DNA of 64,000 nucleotides from Cotesia glomerata (Eukaryota; Arthropoda; Insecta; Hymenoptera; Braconidae), in assembly GCF_020080835.1 (NCBI RefSeq), contig NC_058162.1, positions 5,595,323 through 5,659,322 on the forward strand, written 5' to 3'. Shown here piece after piece: positions 23,317 through 33,870 of the stretch (positions within the stretch are counted from its first letter, which is position 1; each line of letters starts with the position of its first letter). The notes beneath the pieces are model-generated. The model saw nothing but the letters and a program-made list of their open reading frames with translations, was not told where the DNA came from and did not search any database. The translations under genes and the position numbers were made by a program.

Positions 23317-26300
23317 ATGTTAAAAGTTAATTCATGGATAATATCACTTATTGTGATAGTAATTTCTACCGAATGTTCTTCTTCAAACGAAACTAGTCTT
23401 GATGTTATTTGCGCTTTAAAGCATACTCTTGTAAGTATTTTTAATTACATTGTTAATTTCATTTAAACAATTATTTTTGACAATGTTAAACAGTGCGATC
23501 CCAATCTATCACGTCCATGTTGCAATCTCATAGATCAGTGCCAACGAACATGGCCAGACAATTACTTCCGATGCATCGGGGACATTATCTTGAGTGATTA
23601 TATAATTCAAAAATTAATATTGTTTTTTAAAAAAAGATCCATTTAAGCTAATTATTTATTTATGCTTATACTTAGACGGGCTAGGAAAATCTTGTGAGCT
23701 CGATGAAGATTGCGATGAAATAAAACACGCAAAATGTTCCAAAGACGGCAAGTGTATCTGTCGGATGAAAACAGTAAGAACCGATCCATGGACCTGCGCA
23801 CCAATTTTGGGAGGATTTTGTTGGAACAATGAACCTTGTGCTGCTGATAATGCTGTTTGTGTTAACAGCGAATGCAAATGCAAGAAAGATTATTCTAGGC
23901 GGCCGAACAACCAATGCGTACGCGGTGGGTAAATTTTTTACTATCAAAAGTAATTTAATATTTATTATTTAATAAGTTTATTATTTTTAATAGATGTTTT
24001 GGGTACACACTGTAAAAACGATGATGTATGTAATCTTGTAAAGTTTGCAAAATGTTCTAAAGATAAAGTATGCGCTTGTACATCCAATACTACTGCAGTA
24101 ACTTCAACTTACTGCGCTCCTATTTTTGGCGGATTTTGTTGGGAAAATGACGAGTGCGTGACCCCTCATTCAATTTGCTTAAACAATGAATGTCAATGCG
24201 ACGAAAAATATAACCAATATAATACTGAAAATGGATGTGTATCAAGTAAAATGAATTTATTATTTTTATAAATACTTTAGCAGATAAATTATAGCAAGAA
24301 AAATTTAAAATGTCATCTAGTGTCCGCTGATTTCAATATCATTTTTAGTAGATTTCATAGAAATCTAACTATTGCATTTGTCCTCATGACGCAACTTTTG
24401 AAAAATTTTGCTATTTTCTGACTCAGTTCGTCAACCTGGTTCAGAAAATACCATTAGTTCAAAAGTTTATATATGTATGTATTTATATATTTATATATTT
24501 ATATATATGGGGCATTCCACGCCAAATCGGACAGTTTCAAAAATTTTAATTTTAGATATTTTCAATTTTTTGGTATTTTTTAGTACCCCCCAAAAGAGGC
24601 CTCCTGATAAATTTTGAGATTTTTTTTTATCACTGGTTCAAAAAATATCGAATTTTCAAAAAAACCGCTCTTTTTTTGGTTTTTTGCTCGTAACTTTTTT
24701 AATAATGGTCGAAATTCAAATTTTCTTTTTCAAAATTTTCGTTTTTAAATGCCCTTTTCAGAAAAAAATATAAAAAAAATATTCAAATTATTTTTCATTA
24801 AGATTTTTTAATTTTTAGTTTTTAATCGTGTTTTCCAAATTGTGTGCATCCGTCGATTTTTTTGAAAATTTGCTATTTTTAACTTCTATCTTTTCTTCAA
24901 CTTTTAAGCCCGGTCCGGTAATGGTGACTACATAATAACTATTTTTTTTCGATTTTTAAAAATTAAAATAAAATTTTTATTTTAGCATTTTTCAAAATTT
25001 TTTTCCAAAATATTTTTTTTTCAATAGCCCCAAGTATCCCCTTTCAAATAAACGAAAGGCCATTCCCGTATCTATAATAACGTTCGAGATATTCCAAAAA
25101 CAAAATTAAAAAACTGAAAAAATAGCGAAATTTTGAATTTGCATATCTTTTGAATAAAATATCTTAATTTTTTTTCGTCTGGCAGAAGTTCGTTATATGA
25201 TAAAAGAAAATTTATGATCAAAATTTATCCAAATCAAAAGGGGTCAATTCCAACTGTAGGTCAATTTGACATGGAATGACCCAACTATATTTTACTATTA
25301 AGTCGCAATAACAGTAGTAATCCTGTTGCTGCAACATGGCTGCCTCCAGTTGCAGCTATAGGAAAATCCTGTTGCTGTAATAGGATTATTTCCTGTTGTT
25401 GCAACAGGAGGCAGTCATGTTGCAGCTGCAGGAAAATCCTGTTGCAGCAACAGTTAATTTTTTTCCGTGTTTAATGTTGCTTCAGTAATTACTAAATATC
25501 TCGAAAACTATTCATCGGATTAACTTGAAATTTTCAGAGAATATTCTTAAAACATCATACTTTAAGAAAATGAAAAAAAAATCGATTTTTAAAAAATTCT
25601 AAGTGCATCTACCCCCTTATTACAATCAGTGACAAAATCACTGACAACCGAGTAGAAACAACTGCGCAATTAGTGAATTCTAAAACCACTAGTAGAATTA
25701 GTGACAAAGTAACTGCTAATTGATAAAAAAGACTTTTGAATTAGTGAAATTTAAAATTACTAATTGAGGTAGTGAAAAGTCCACTGATTAATCTAGTAAA
25801 ATCACTAATTTTACAGTGAAAAAATTTTCACTACCGGAATTAGTGAAAATTTCATTTTATTTTAGAGATGGATTTCTATAAGAATAAAATTTCAAATGCA
25901 ATATGTACTGGAGTAAACGACTGCGTATGTTTCCAACAATATCCATTCGAGGAAACTTATCCATGTACACCAGAAGATAAAAATGACTGTGAGGCTGATA
26001 ACTTATGTGTAATCAAAAATTCTAGGTGCATTGATAATTTTTGCCAGTGCAAACCACATTTTGTTTATAGATCCAATCAATGTCTACCTTGTAAGTTTTA
26101 TTGTTAATAGTATAAATTTACAATACTCAGATAAAAGTAGTTTTAATTTTCTTAATTTTTTTCCAGTTGTTTATTTAAATGACGTCTGTTTGAACAATGA
26201 TGACTGCAGTAAAATAAATCATGCAATATGTTCAAAGGATAAAAAATGTGAATGCGATGAAAACTATGCATTGGTGAATCAAACTTCATGTAGACCAATT

Positions 26301-28500
26301 TATGGTGGATTTTGTTCAAAAAATGAAGACTGCGTGAACATTAATGGGGCGTGCATCGACTCTAAGTGTGGATGCATGCCATTTACGGTTAAATTTTTAG
26401 AATATTGGTGTGTAATACGTGAGTGAAAAAATTATGAAAAAATTTATGAACTTTCTAGCAATCCGTATTTTTTGAGTTTTGAATTAATTTTTTTTTTTTT
26501 TATTTTATTTGCAGCTCATTTAGGGATGCCATGTAAGAGTAATAAGGATTGTAGAAAAATATTAAACAGTATGTGCTCCGACAATGGAAAATGTGAGTGC
26601 AAAATATATTTTGGAGAATACAACAGCACCACATGCGCCCCACTTCTTGGACAATTTTGTTATGAAGATGAACTATGCGCCCCATATCATTCCAGTTGTA
26701 AAAATGAAAAATGTGTGTGTAATGATGGATTTTTAGAGCATTCCAGAAAAAAATGTTCACCTCGTAAGTCATATTATACTGAACAATATTCAACATATAT
26801 CAACATTAATTAATTTGTTACTTCTGTATTTATGCAGACTACTTAAGGATGTATTGTGAAGATGATGATAATTGCAAGTATATAGCAAATGCAAGATGTC
26901 AGAATGACATAAATATTTGTACTTGCAAAAATGGTCATGGAATGGTTAATGAGACAACTTGTGCGCCGCTTCTAGGAGAATCATGTTTTGAAAATCAATT
27001 GTGCGCATCACTTCATTCCAGTTGTAGAAATAATAAATGTAAATGTAACGATGGATTTCATCAATATTCCAAAGAAAAATGTTTACCTCGTAAGTTTACA
27101 TAAACTGGACAATATTAAATCCATGAATATTCATTAATTTGTTGATTTTCTGTATTCATACAGACTACATAAGGATGTACTGTGAAGATGATGATAATTG
27201 CAAATATATAGCAAATTCAGAGTGTCGAACTGACATAAATATTTGTGCTTGTAAGAGTACCCATAAATTCTTCAATCACACAACTTGCGCACCCTTGTTG
27301 GGTGAACACTGCAAGCCCAATGAACAATGTTCTATAAAGAATTCTCATTGTATAGATGATGTTTGTGCATGTCGACCAAATTATGAAAATCATAACGGAA
27401 ATTGTGTATATGTTAATCGTAAATATCTTCTTATTTTTATAATCATTATATATTTATCAAATTATTAATTTTTATTATTTTTTTATCAGCTGGTTCGGAT
27501 TTCATTCAGATATTATGTCATGAAGATAGTCATTGTTCTCTCATAAAATATGCCGTTTGTTCTGATGACAATTGTGAATGTAAGCCGAATTATATTCCTC
27601 TCGGCCATGATAAGTGTATAGGCACTATAGGCGAATATTGTCATTCCGACGCTGAATGTTATTCTTATAACACTGTTTGTCTCAATAATGTATGCCAGTG
27701 TTCTGATAAATTTTATGCTTTTAACAGAACTTATTGTGATCCAAGTAAATATCATTATCTATTATTTTTACTATATAATAAAAATAAGAAAATTGAGATT
27801 AATATTATTTATTTTTAATTATAATTAAATAAAGTTCATCTGGGATTAGCATGTCAAAATAATCAAGATTGCTTAGTAGCGATAAAAAATTCAGAATGTT
27901 CCACCAAGGATGAAATATGTGCTTGCAAAAAAAAATATTACGCTGTAAATGAATTCGAATGTCTTCCTTCTTTGGATGGAGATTGTTTAAGCAATGATGA
28001 CTGTCGATTAAATTCCACTATTTGCATAGACAACAAGTGCAAATGCCAGGATAATTTCAGCGCTATTTCAGAAACTCAATGCAGACCAGGTAATTGATAA
28101 AGGATAAATTCAAATAATTGGTAAAATAAATAGATGATAGATAATTGATTAAAATAATTATTCCAGATGATTATTTCTACTCTTGTGAGCAAGTATTAGA
28201 TTGCGGCGATCCTTGGCATTATACTTGTAATCATGATAAAAAATGTCGTTGCAAGGACAATAATTTTTCAATAAATAGATCAACGTGTTCACCAGGTTTG
28301 AAAGGTTATTGCTGGAATGACAGTCAATGCACTATTCATAATTCTACCTGTGTTGATTTTCACTGTAAATGCAATCATGAATTTGTTGGTGTTTCTAACA
28401 ATTTATGTTTACCAGGTATCATCATTAATTTTTTTTTATTTATTGAAATTTTTTTTTTATTGTTTATTAAATTTTTTGTTTTGTTGCAGAGTATCATTAA
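23317..28500 (+). CDS. Secreted multi-module EB-type cysteine-rich protein
   Basis: Thirteen exons give about 905 residues: 23317-23430, 23494-23593, 23676-23924, 23994-24245, 25866-26090, 26167-26418, 26515-26763, 26838-27089, 27164-27418, 27490-27744, 27835-28089, 28167-28415 and 28490-28500. All junctions are GT/AG and the frame is open to the TAA. Exon 1 encodes a signal peptide, with a WIISLIVIVIS core. Exon 2 adds a short CC-containing segment. Exons 3-12 each encode one module with 12 cysteines, readable as two six-cysteine EB-type halves (pattern C-C-C-CxC-C). Exon 5 has only ten. Exon 13 adds three residues. Extracellular or secreted location is inferred, and the biological role is unknown. 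Related wasp proteins are often named prion-like-(Q/N-rich) domain-bearing protein 25. Exon limits were read without transcripts. Confidence 0.85.
24509..25282. mobile_element. MITE with GGGGCATTCC ends
   Basis: The left end is GGGGCATTCCACGCCAAATC and the right end is the inverted form, CAATTTGACATGGAATGACCC less one base. It is about 775 bp, AT-rich and non-coding. It lies within intron 4 of the EB-module gene. Confidence 0.65.
25297..25470. mobile_element. Palindromic element with CAGCAACAGGA motifs
   Basis: Repeated TCCTGTTGCTGCAACA and its complement are arranged symmetrically around about 25385, with GGCTGCCTCCAGTTGCAGCT on one side and GGAGGCAGTCATGTTGCAGC on the other. It ends near TTTTTTTCCGTGTTT, like the TACACGG-type termini. 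It is small and non-coding. Confidence 0.5.
25618..25867 (+). mobile_element. AGTGA-rich element abutting exon 5
   Basis: It consists of many ATTAGTGAAATT/AATTTCACTAAT motifs and ends TTTTATTTTAGAG at exon 5. The same terminal sequence ends a related element at 52436-52706. The AG used as the exon 5 acceptor lies inside this shared terminal sequence. Confidence 0.6.
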
Positions 28501-28818
28501 AAACGATTCATTTTTGAAAAAGGTGAAGAATAATCACGATTTAAACTGTATACACATATCTAATTATGGATCATTTATTTTTTCAATAAGGATTGGGACG
28601 GTAGAAAGGTCTCGAGTTTAAAAAAATGGTTATACATTTTGAAAAATTATTACAAAAGAAGCCGCCAAAATATATGCGAATTTAAAATTACACGAATTGG
28701 AATAAAAAGATAAAAAGTGAAGTGTCTGGTACTCAAGTGCGAGAAATAATCGACAGAACCAGCAATTTTAGGAACATTTCGTCAGAGCCCGTTATAATTT
28801 CGTGCTGTTGATGAATTT

Positions 28819-28824
28819 AATAAA
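28819..28824 (+). terminator. Polyadenylation signal of the EB-module gene
   Basis: Perfect AATAAA about 320 bases after the stop codon. It is the first perfect hexamer noted downstream. Confidence 0.5.
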
Positions 28825-28984
28825 GATTCAAATGTATATCACTGAGTACTTATTACATCTCTGAATATATTCATACTTACAAAGCGATTTAAGTTTCAAT
28901 TTTTCTTCACAAACACCCAATTTTATCTGAAATATAAATTGAATTATTCAATAAACTTTTAAATTACGTTTTATTCGCACCTCG

Positions 28985-29739
28985 TGGCAAAATTTTAATA
29001 AATTTTTCTCTTTCAGGCCAATCAAATGAATTTTATTTTTAAAACCGGAATATAATCAGCTTGAGAAATTAAATAATTTCCATTTGCAAATTTAAAAAAA
29101 CAATTACAGCAAAGAAAGTTTGCAAGCTTTATTTCTTCGAGCTCAAAAGTACAATCTGTGTGTTGTTTTAAGAGAGCTTACTCTCCGAGCTCAAAAAGAT
29201 ACCATTTCTATGCTTTTGAGCTCTTTGAGCTCAAAAGTCTGATAGAAGTTTCATAGAACACTATTTTTTGAATTTTCAAACCGCAATAACTTTTGAATGA
29301 ATGAACCGATTTTTACGCGGTTGGCGGCATTCTACGAAGTTTTTTAAGCCTCATAAAGAATTTCTAAGTTTCAATTGGTCAAACTAGAAATTTCGGAGTA
29401 AATCCGAAAAAACACTTTTTTCGGTTTTCTTTCGTTCACGATATCTCTCGAACGAATCAACCGATTTTGACTGAATTGGCGACGATCGACGTGGTTTTTC
29501 AACGTTGAGAGCTGATTAGTTTTTGGAATCGATCGGTAAAGCCGTTTAAAAGTTATCCCAAAAAAACTACTTCTGAAAAATTTTTTTTTCCTATTTTTTT
29601 TTAGATTTCTCCAAATTTCTCAAAATTTATCGGTTCGAATCGGTTCAAATTAACAGGAAATCTAAGTTTGGCGAAGCCCGTTCGAATGGCACCAACCGCG
29701 ATGAAATCGGTTTAACCGTTCAAAAGTTATAAAAGGTTT

Positions 29740-29785
<46 letters not shown>

Positions 29786-29935
29786 TGACACCCTCGCGGG
29801 AATAGTCAGGAAAGCTTCCTAGGACCTCAAAACGTTGAGATCTGATGAAAACTCGATTTTCGAAAAACGGGGTAAAACCAATAATAACTTCCCGATTTTT
29901 GAAAATTTTCAATTTTCTTAGCGGGAAATTAAAAA
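28985..29935. repeat. Interspersed repeat with CA microsatellite
   Basis: The segment contains an ACTCTCCGAGCTCAAAAAGA/GAGCTCTTTGAGCTCAAAAG inverted motif pair. Several variants of 'cgaatcaaccgattttgac' with 'aaaagttat' follow, then a (CA)n run (29744-29782), then CACCCTCGCGGGAATAGTCA. Repeated phrasing of this kind marks a decayed transposon family. Exact boundaries were not found and the left limit is approximate. Confidence 0.45.
29744..29782. repeat. CA dinucleotide microsatellite
   Basis: About 39 bp of uninterrupted (CA)n. Confidence 0.9.
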
Positions 29936-30591
29936 TGAGGATTAAAATAAGACAGTTGTTGACGCTGTTTTTACTGTGGAAAAATAATCGAGTGAGCTTG
30001 TGCTACTGGTGTATATATACTCTGGCGCCAGAAAATTTCTCATCTGAACATTGTCAACCACAACACCGACAATTAACGGGAATTCCAGTTAAATGAATAA
30101 CGCTCGTGCTACAAACCAACTCACTTGCATAAAACGGTTCGTTATTTCGTTTAATATATATACAAATGCAAATTATAATTTTATTTAACCGTAAAAGTAG
30201 TCCTACCGAATTACACCACTAAATTATTGTCATCGTTAATTGGAATATAAATCTTATTATATATCTTCATTATTTTTATCTTAATATGCTACTTTTCAGT
30301 GATAAATTTTATTAATTTTTACCTCATTTAATAAAAAATATTTTTAAATGGAACTAAATCACTGAATTGACCCTCTGCCGATGCTTAACCTCTAACGGCA
30401 GTTATATAATTATCGAGTCCCAGAAGCTTATATTATAATTATCCGATGTTCGATCGATCGCAGATGCATAGTGTGTATGCAAGTAATATGCAGATTATAC
30501 CCGTGTAAGTCTTTAAAATTTTATTTTTTCACAAAATCATCACTTCAACACTCAAACGGTGAATTGTATAATTTTTATACAGGTAAAAAAA
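29936..30591. other. Gene-free stretch
   Basis: AT-rich sequence with no supported gene. A GGCGCCAGAAAATTTCTCATC patch lies near 30022. The short open frame 29845-30096 runs out of the neighbouring repeat and has no domain. Confidence 0.45.
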
Positions 30592-32553
30592 AGACACTGA
30601 TGTTAACTGACATTTGAAATGTTTTGTATAATTTTAGAGAAATTCAACTATTATGAAAAAAATTAAATAAAAAAATTCCACATGTGAAAATTAGAGATAA
30701 TTAGCAACCTTGCAGTCACGATGTGACTGCCGTGACTTGTAAACTATAAATAAATAAAATTTTGCTTTAATAAATAATGACTTTTGTTAAATTGCACTGT
30801 ACTTTTTTAACTATTGACGTTTTTAAAAATATAAGCTCATCCCGATGTAACACTCATCAAGAGCTTTCATTTGAGTACCCACATGCATTTTTGATATATT
30901 TTTCATATATACATATATATAAAATATATAAATATATGAAAAATTGATGTGGGTACTCAAATGAAAGATCTTGAGAAGTGTGACATCGGGATGAGCTTAT
31001 ATCTTTAAAAATGTCAATAATTGACAAGATACAAGGTCATTTCTTAATTATTGATAATTTTAAAGATGTAAGCTCATTTTGATGTTACGTTCATCGAGAG
31101 TTTTCATTTAAGTACACACATGCATTTTTGATATACTTTTCATATATACATATATATAATATATATAAATATATGAAAAATTTATGTGGGTACTCAAATG
31201 AAAGGTCTTGATGAGTGTAGCATCGGGATGAGCTTATATCTTTAAAAATGTAAATAGTTCACTAGATATTTGTTAAATTGCATTGTACTTTCTTAAATAT
31301 TGACGTTTTTAAAAATATAAGCTCATCCCGATGTTACACTCATCAAAAGCTTTCATTTGAGTGCCAACATGCATTTTGATATATTTTTCATGTATACATA
31401 TATGTAATTTATCTTTAAATATATGAAAAAATGATGTGGGTACTTAAATGAAAGGTCTTGATGAGTGTAACATCAGGATGAGCTTATATCTTTAATAATG
31501 TCAGTAATTGACAAGATACAAGGTCATTTCTTAATTATTGATAATTTTAAAGATGTAAGCTCATCTTTATGGTACGTTCATCGAGAGTTTTCATTTAAGT
31601 ACCCACATGCATTTTTGATATATTTTTCATATATACATATATATAAAATATATGAAAAATTGATGTTGGTACTCAAATGAAAGCTTTTGATGAGTGTAAC
31701 ATCGGGATGAGCTTATATCTTTAAAAATGTCAATAATTGACAAGATACAAGGTCATTTCTTAATTATTGATAATTTTAAAGATGTAAGCTCATCTTGATG
31801 TTACGTTCATCGAGAGTTCTCATTTAAGTACACACATGCATTTTTGATATACTTTTCATATATACATATATATAATATATATAAATATATGAAAAATTGA
31901 TGTGGGTACTCAAATGAAAGGTCTTGATGATTGTAGCATCGGGATGAGCTTATATCTTTAAAAATGTCAATAGTTCACTAGATATTTGTTAAATTGCATT
32001 GTACTTTCTTAAATATTGACGTTTTTAAAAATATAAGCTCATCGCGATGTTACACTCATCAAAAGCTTTCATTTGAGGACCAACATGCATTTTGATATAT
32101 TTTTAATGTATACATATATGTAATATATATAAATATATGAAAAATTAATTTGGGTACTTAAATGAAAGGTCTTGACGAGTGTAACATCAGGATGAGCTTA
32201 TATCTTTAAAAATATCAATAGTTCACGAGATAAAAGGTCATTTCTTAATTATGTATCTAGAGATAGACCATTTTCGAATTCAGCCTAAATACTTATTATC
32301 ATAAATTGACTATTGGTAAGAATGATATGAAACCATGAAAAGGTACAACTCCATGTCAAGACTTTTCTAACGATACTAAATTTAACCATGAAAACCCATT
32401 TTATCATATAAATACACTGGCCACAAAATTTTGTTTATTCTTTCGATAATATAGATTATTAGTGAAAAATATTTAAAGCATTTTTTTATTGTAATTGATT
32501 TGTTGTAAAAATGATAAAAATTGACAGCTGTCAGTTAACTTTAGTATCAAGTA
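30592..32553. repeat. AT-rich palindromic repeat split by Helitron C
   Basis: The left half (30592-30700) starts CACTGATGTTAACTGACATT. The right half (32456-32553) ends GACAGCTGTCAGTTAACTTTA. Joined, they match other copies of the family, with the Helitron inserted between A and T. Confidence 0.6.
30701..32455 (-). mobile_element. Non-autonomous Helitron, copy C
   Basis: On the minus strand it starts TCTATATTATCGAAAGAATA and ends GGTTGCTAA (CTRR type). The 3' hairpin is GCAGTCAC-ATC-GTGACTGC. About 1.75 kb, it is longer than copies A and B because it carries more of the palindromic minisatellite units (AAGATATAAGCTCATCCCGA and complement). Two nearly identical blocks, about 30985-31270 and 31715-31990, show internal tandem duplication. 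There is no Rep/helicase gene. Confidence 0.78.
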
Positions 32554-32556
32554 AAA

Positions 32557-33750
32557 AACTTAAATTAACTTGACTGAGATCTAAAATTTGTGCTGCAAAA
32601 TAGAACAATAGTGACAGAATAATAAAATATTTATAAAGTTAATTGAAATGATCCTCCGGCGGTCCAGTCAGTTATAATTTTACGAATATATTTATGGTAA
32701 ATTGAATTCTCTAGTAAGTATATTGAAGTAATAACAAATATATAAATATATCGGATAAGGCGCGTTTAAAACTTGACGCGGATTAACTCAACAAAATTGA
32801 CGTTTCCGGCCGCGCCTATTCTCCAGCGTTACAATCGTGAGCTTGTTCCATCACAAACGGCTCCTTTGGTTAATATTTTGTTTATAAATAAATCTGGTAT
32901 AATAATAAAAGTTGTAACTTTGAACGGTATCAAAGATAAAGGATATACATAACTGTTAACTTTATAATATGTGAAAGTTATCAACTAAATACAAAAAACA
33001 AATCTGTACAATGAGCAATTGTTAAAAATTGAGGATTATTATTACATTAACGTCATGTAATCTGTCTTGATGTCTAACCACTTAAAATTTTTATCCTGTT
33101 TATGTTTAGTTGTAAGTATTATAAGCGCGAATTTAAATCAGGATTGTTGTCACTTTCATTGATCAAATATTACATGAAACATTGTTAATTAACATTAAAT
33201 ACACGCGTTAATTAATTTAACGAGGTAAAACAAAAAAATAATTGAAATTACTTGGAAACTTTCACTTTTAATAATTACACTAATAGTTTTAAAAATTTAG
33301 AAACGGACTGACATATATTTTGCAATTTTTTATTATTATAATTATTATTTATATATTTAGTGAATTTGCCAACTACTCAGTAACGCAAATGTTTAAATAG
33401 CTGGATTTAATAACGAATAATGCGCAGACAGAAGAAGAAGATTATGTGACCTGATGACTCCCAGGAGTCGCGACCTTGCAGCGGCTTCACCATCTGCGTA
33501 TACATATAAATATCTATAAAATATAAAATATAAATATGATTTGTCTGTAACCCGAATTCGCAAATATTTGGTTTATGAGTCGAGTATATACGCTTAGCGG
33601 TATATTTAATCCTCCCGAACATTATACAAATGTTTAACCAATAACTTTGTTTAAACAGGAAGTATCGATGCTAATACATAACTTTATTTATTTATTTACT
33701 CACTTTTGTTTTATTATTTTTTATTTAACAAACTTTACATTGTTAGTTAT
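32557..33750. other. Gene-free stretch
   Basis: AT-rich intergenic sequence with a GC-richer patch (about 32755-32840) and another near 33420-33490. No supported exon was found. Confidence 0.45.
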
Positions 33751-33756
33751 TTTATT
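33751..33756 (-). terminator. Candidate polyadenylation signal of the F-box gene
   Basis: Minus-strand AATAAA about 115 bases beyond the stop codon at 33871-33873. Confidence 0.45.
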
Positions 33757-33870
33757 ACAAATCTAAATTTTTATAATTTGAAAAAACAAAAACAGAAAAA
33801 TGCTTATAAATTTTAAAATAATTTTAATTTCAATTAAAAACTAAAAATTTTTCAAATCCAAGGTGTTTTT

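Larger units (their letters stand above)
24246..25865 (+). other. Intron 4, filled with transposon sequence
   Basis: This is the only long intron of the gene (1620 bp; the others are 63-96 bp). It contains part of the AT-rich palindromic repeat (about 24280-24342), a GTAGATTTC-box fragment (about 24350-24400), a MITE (24509-25282), a second small palindromic element (25297-25470) and an AGTGA-rich element running into the acceptor (25618-25865). Confidence 0.75.

Noticed and set aside
26500..26796. 98-codon minus-strand frame opposite the EB-module exons
   Set aside because: It is a mirror of a cysteine-rich exon. The plus-strand exon has matching splice sites and repeated module structure.
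29727..29912. Minus-strand frame with a Cys-Val run
   Set aside because: It is the translation of a CA microsatellite.
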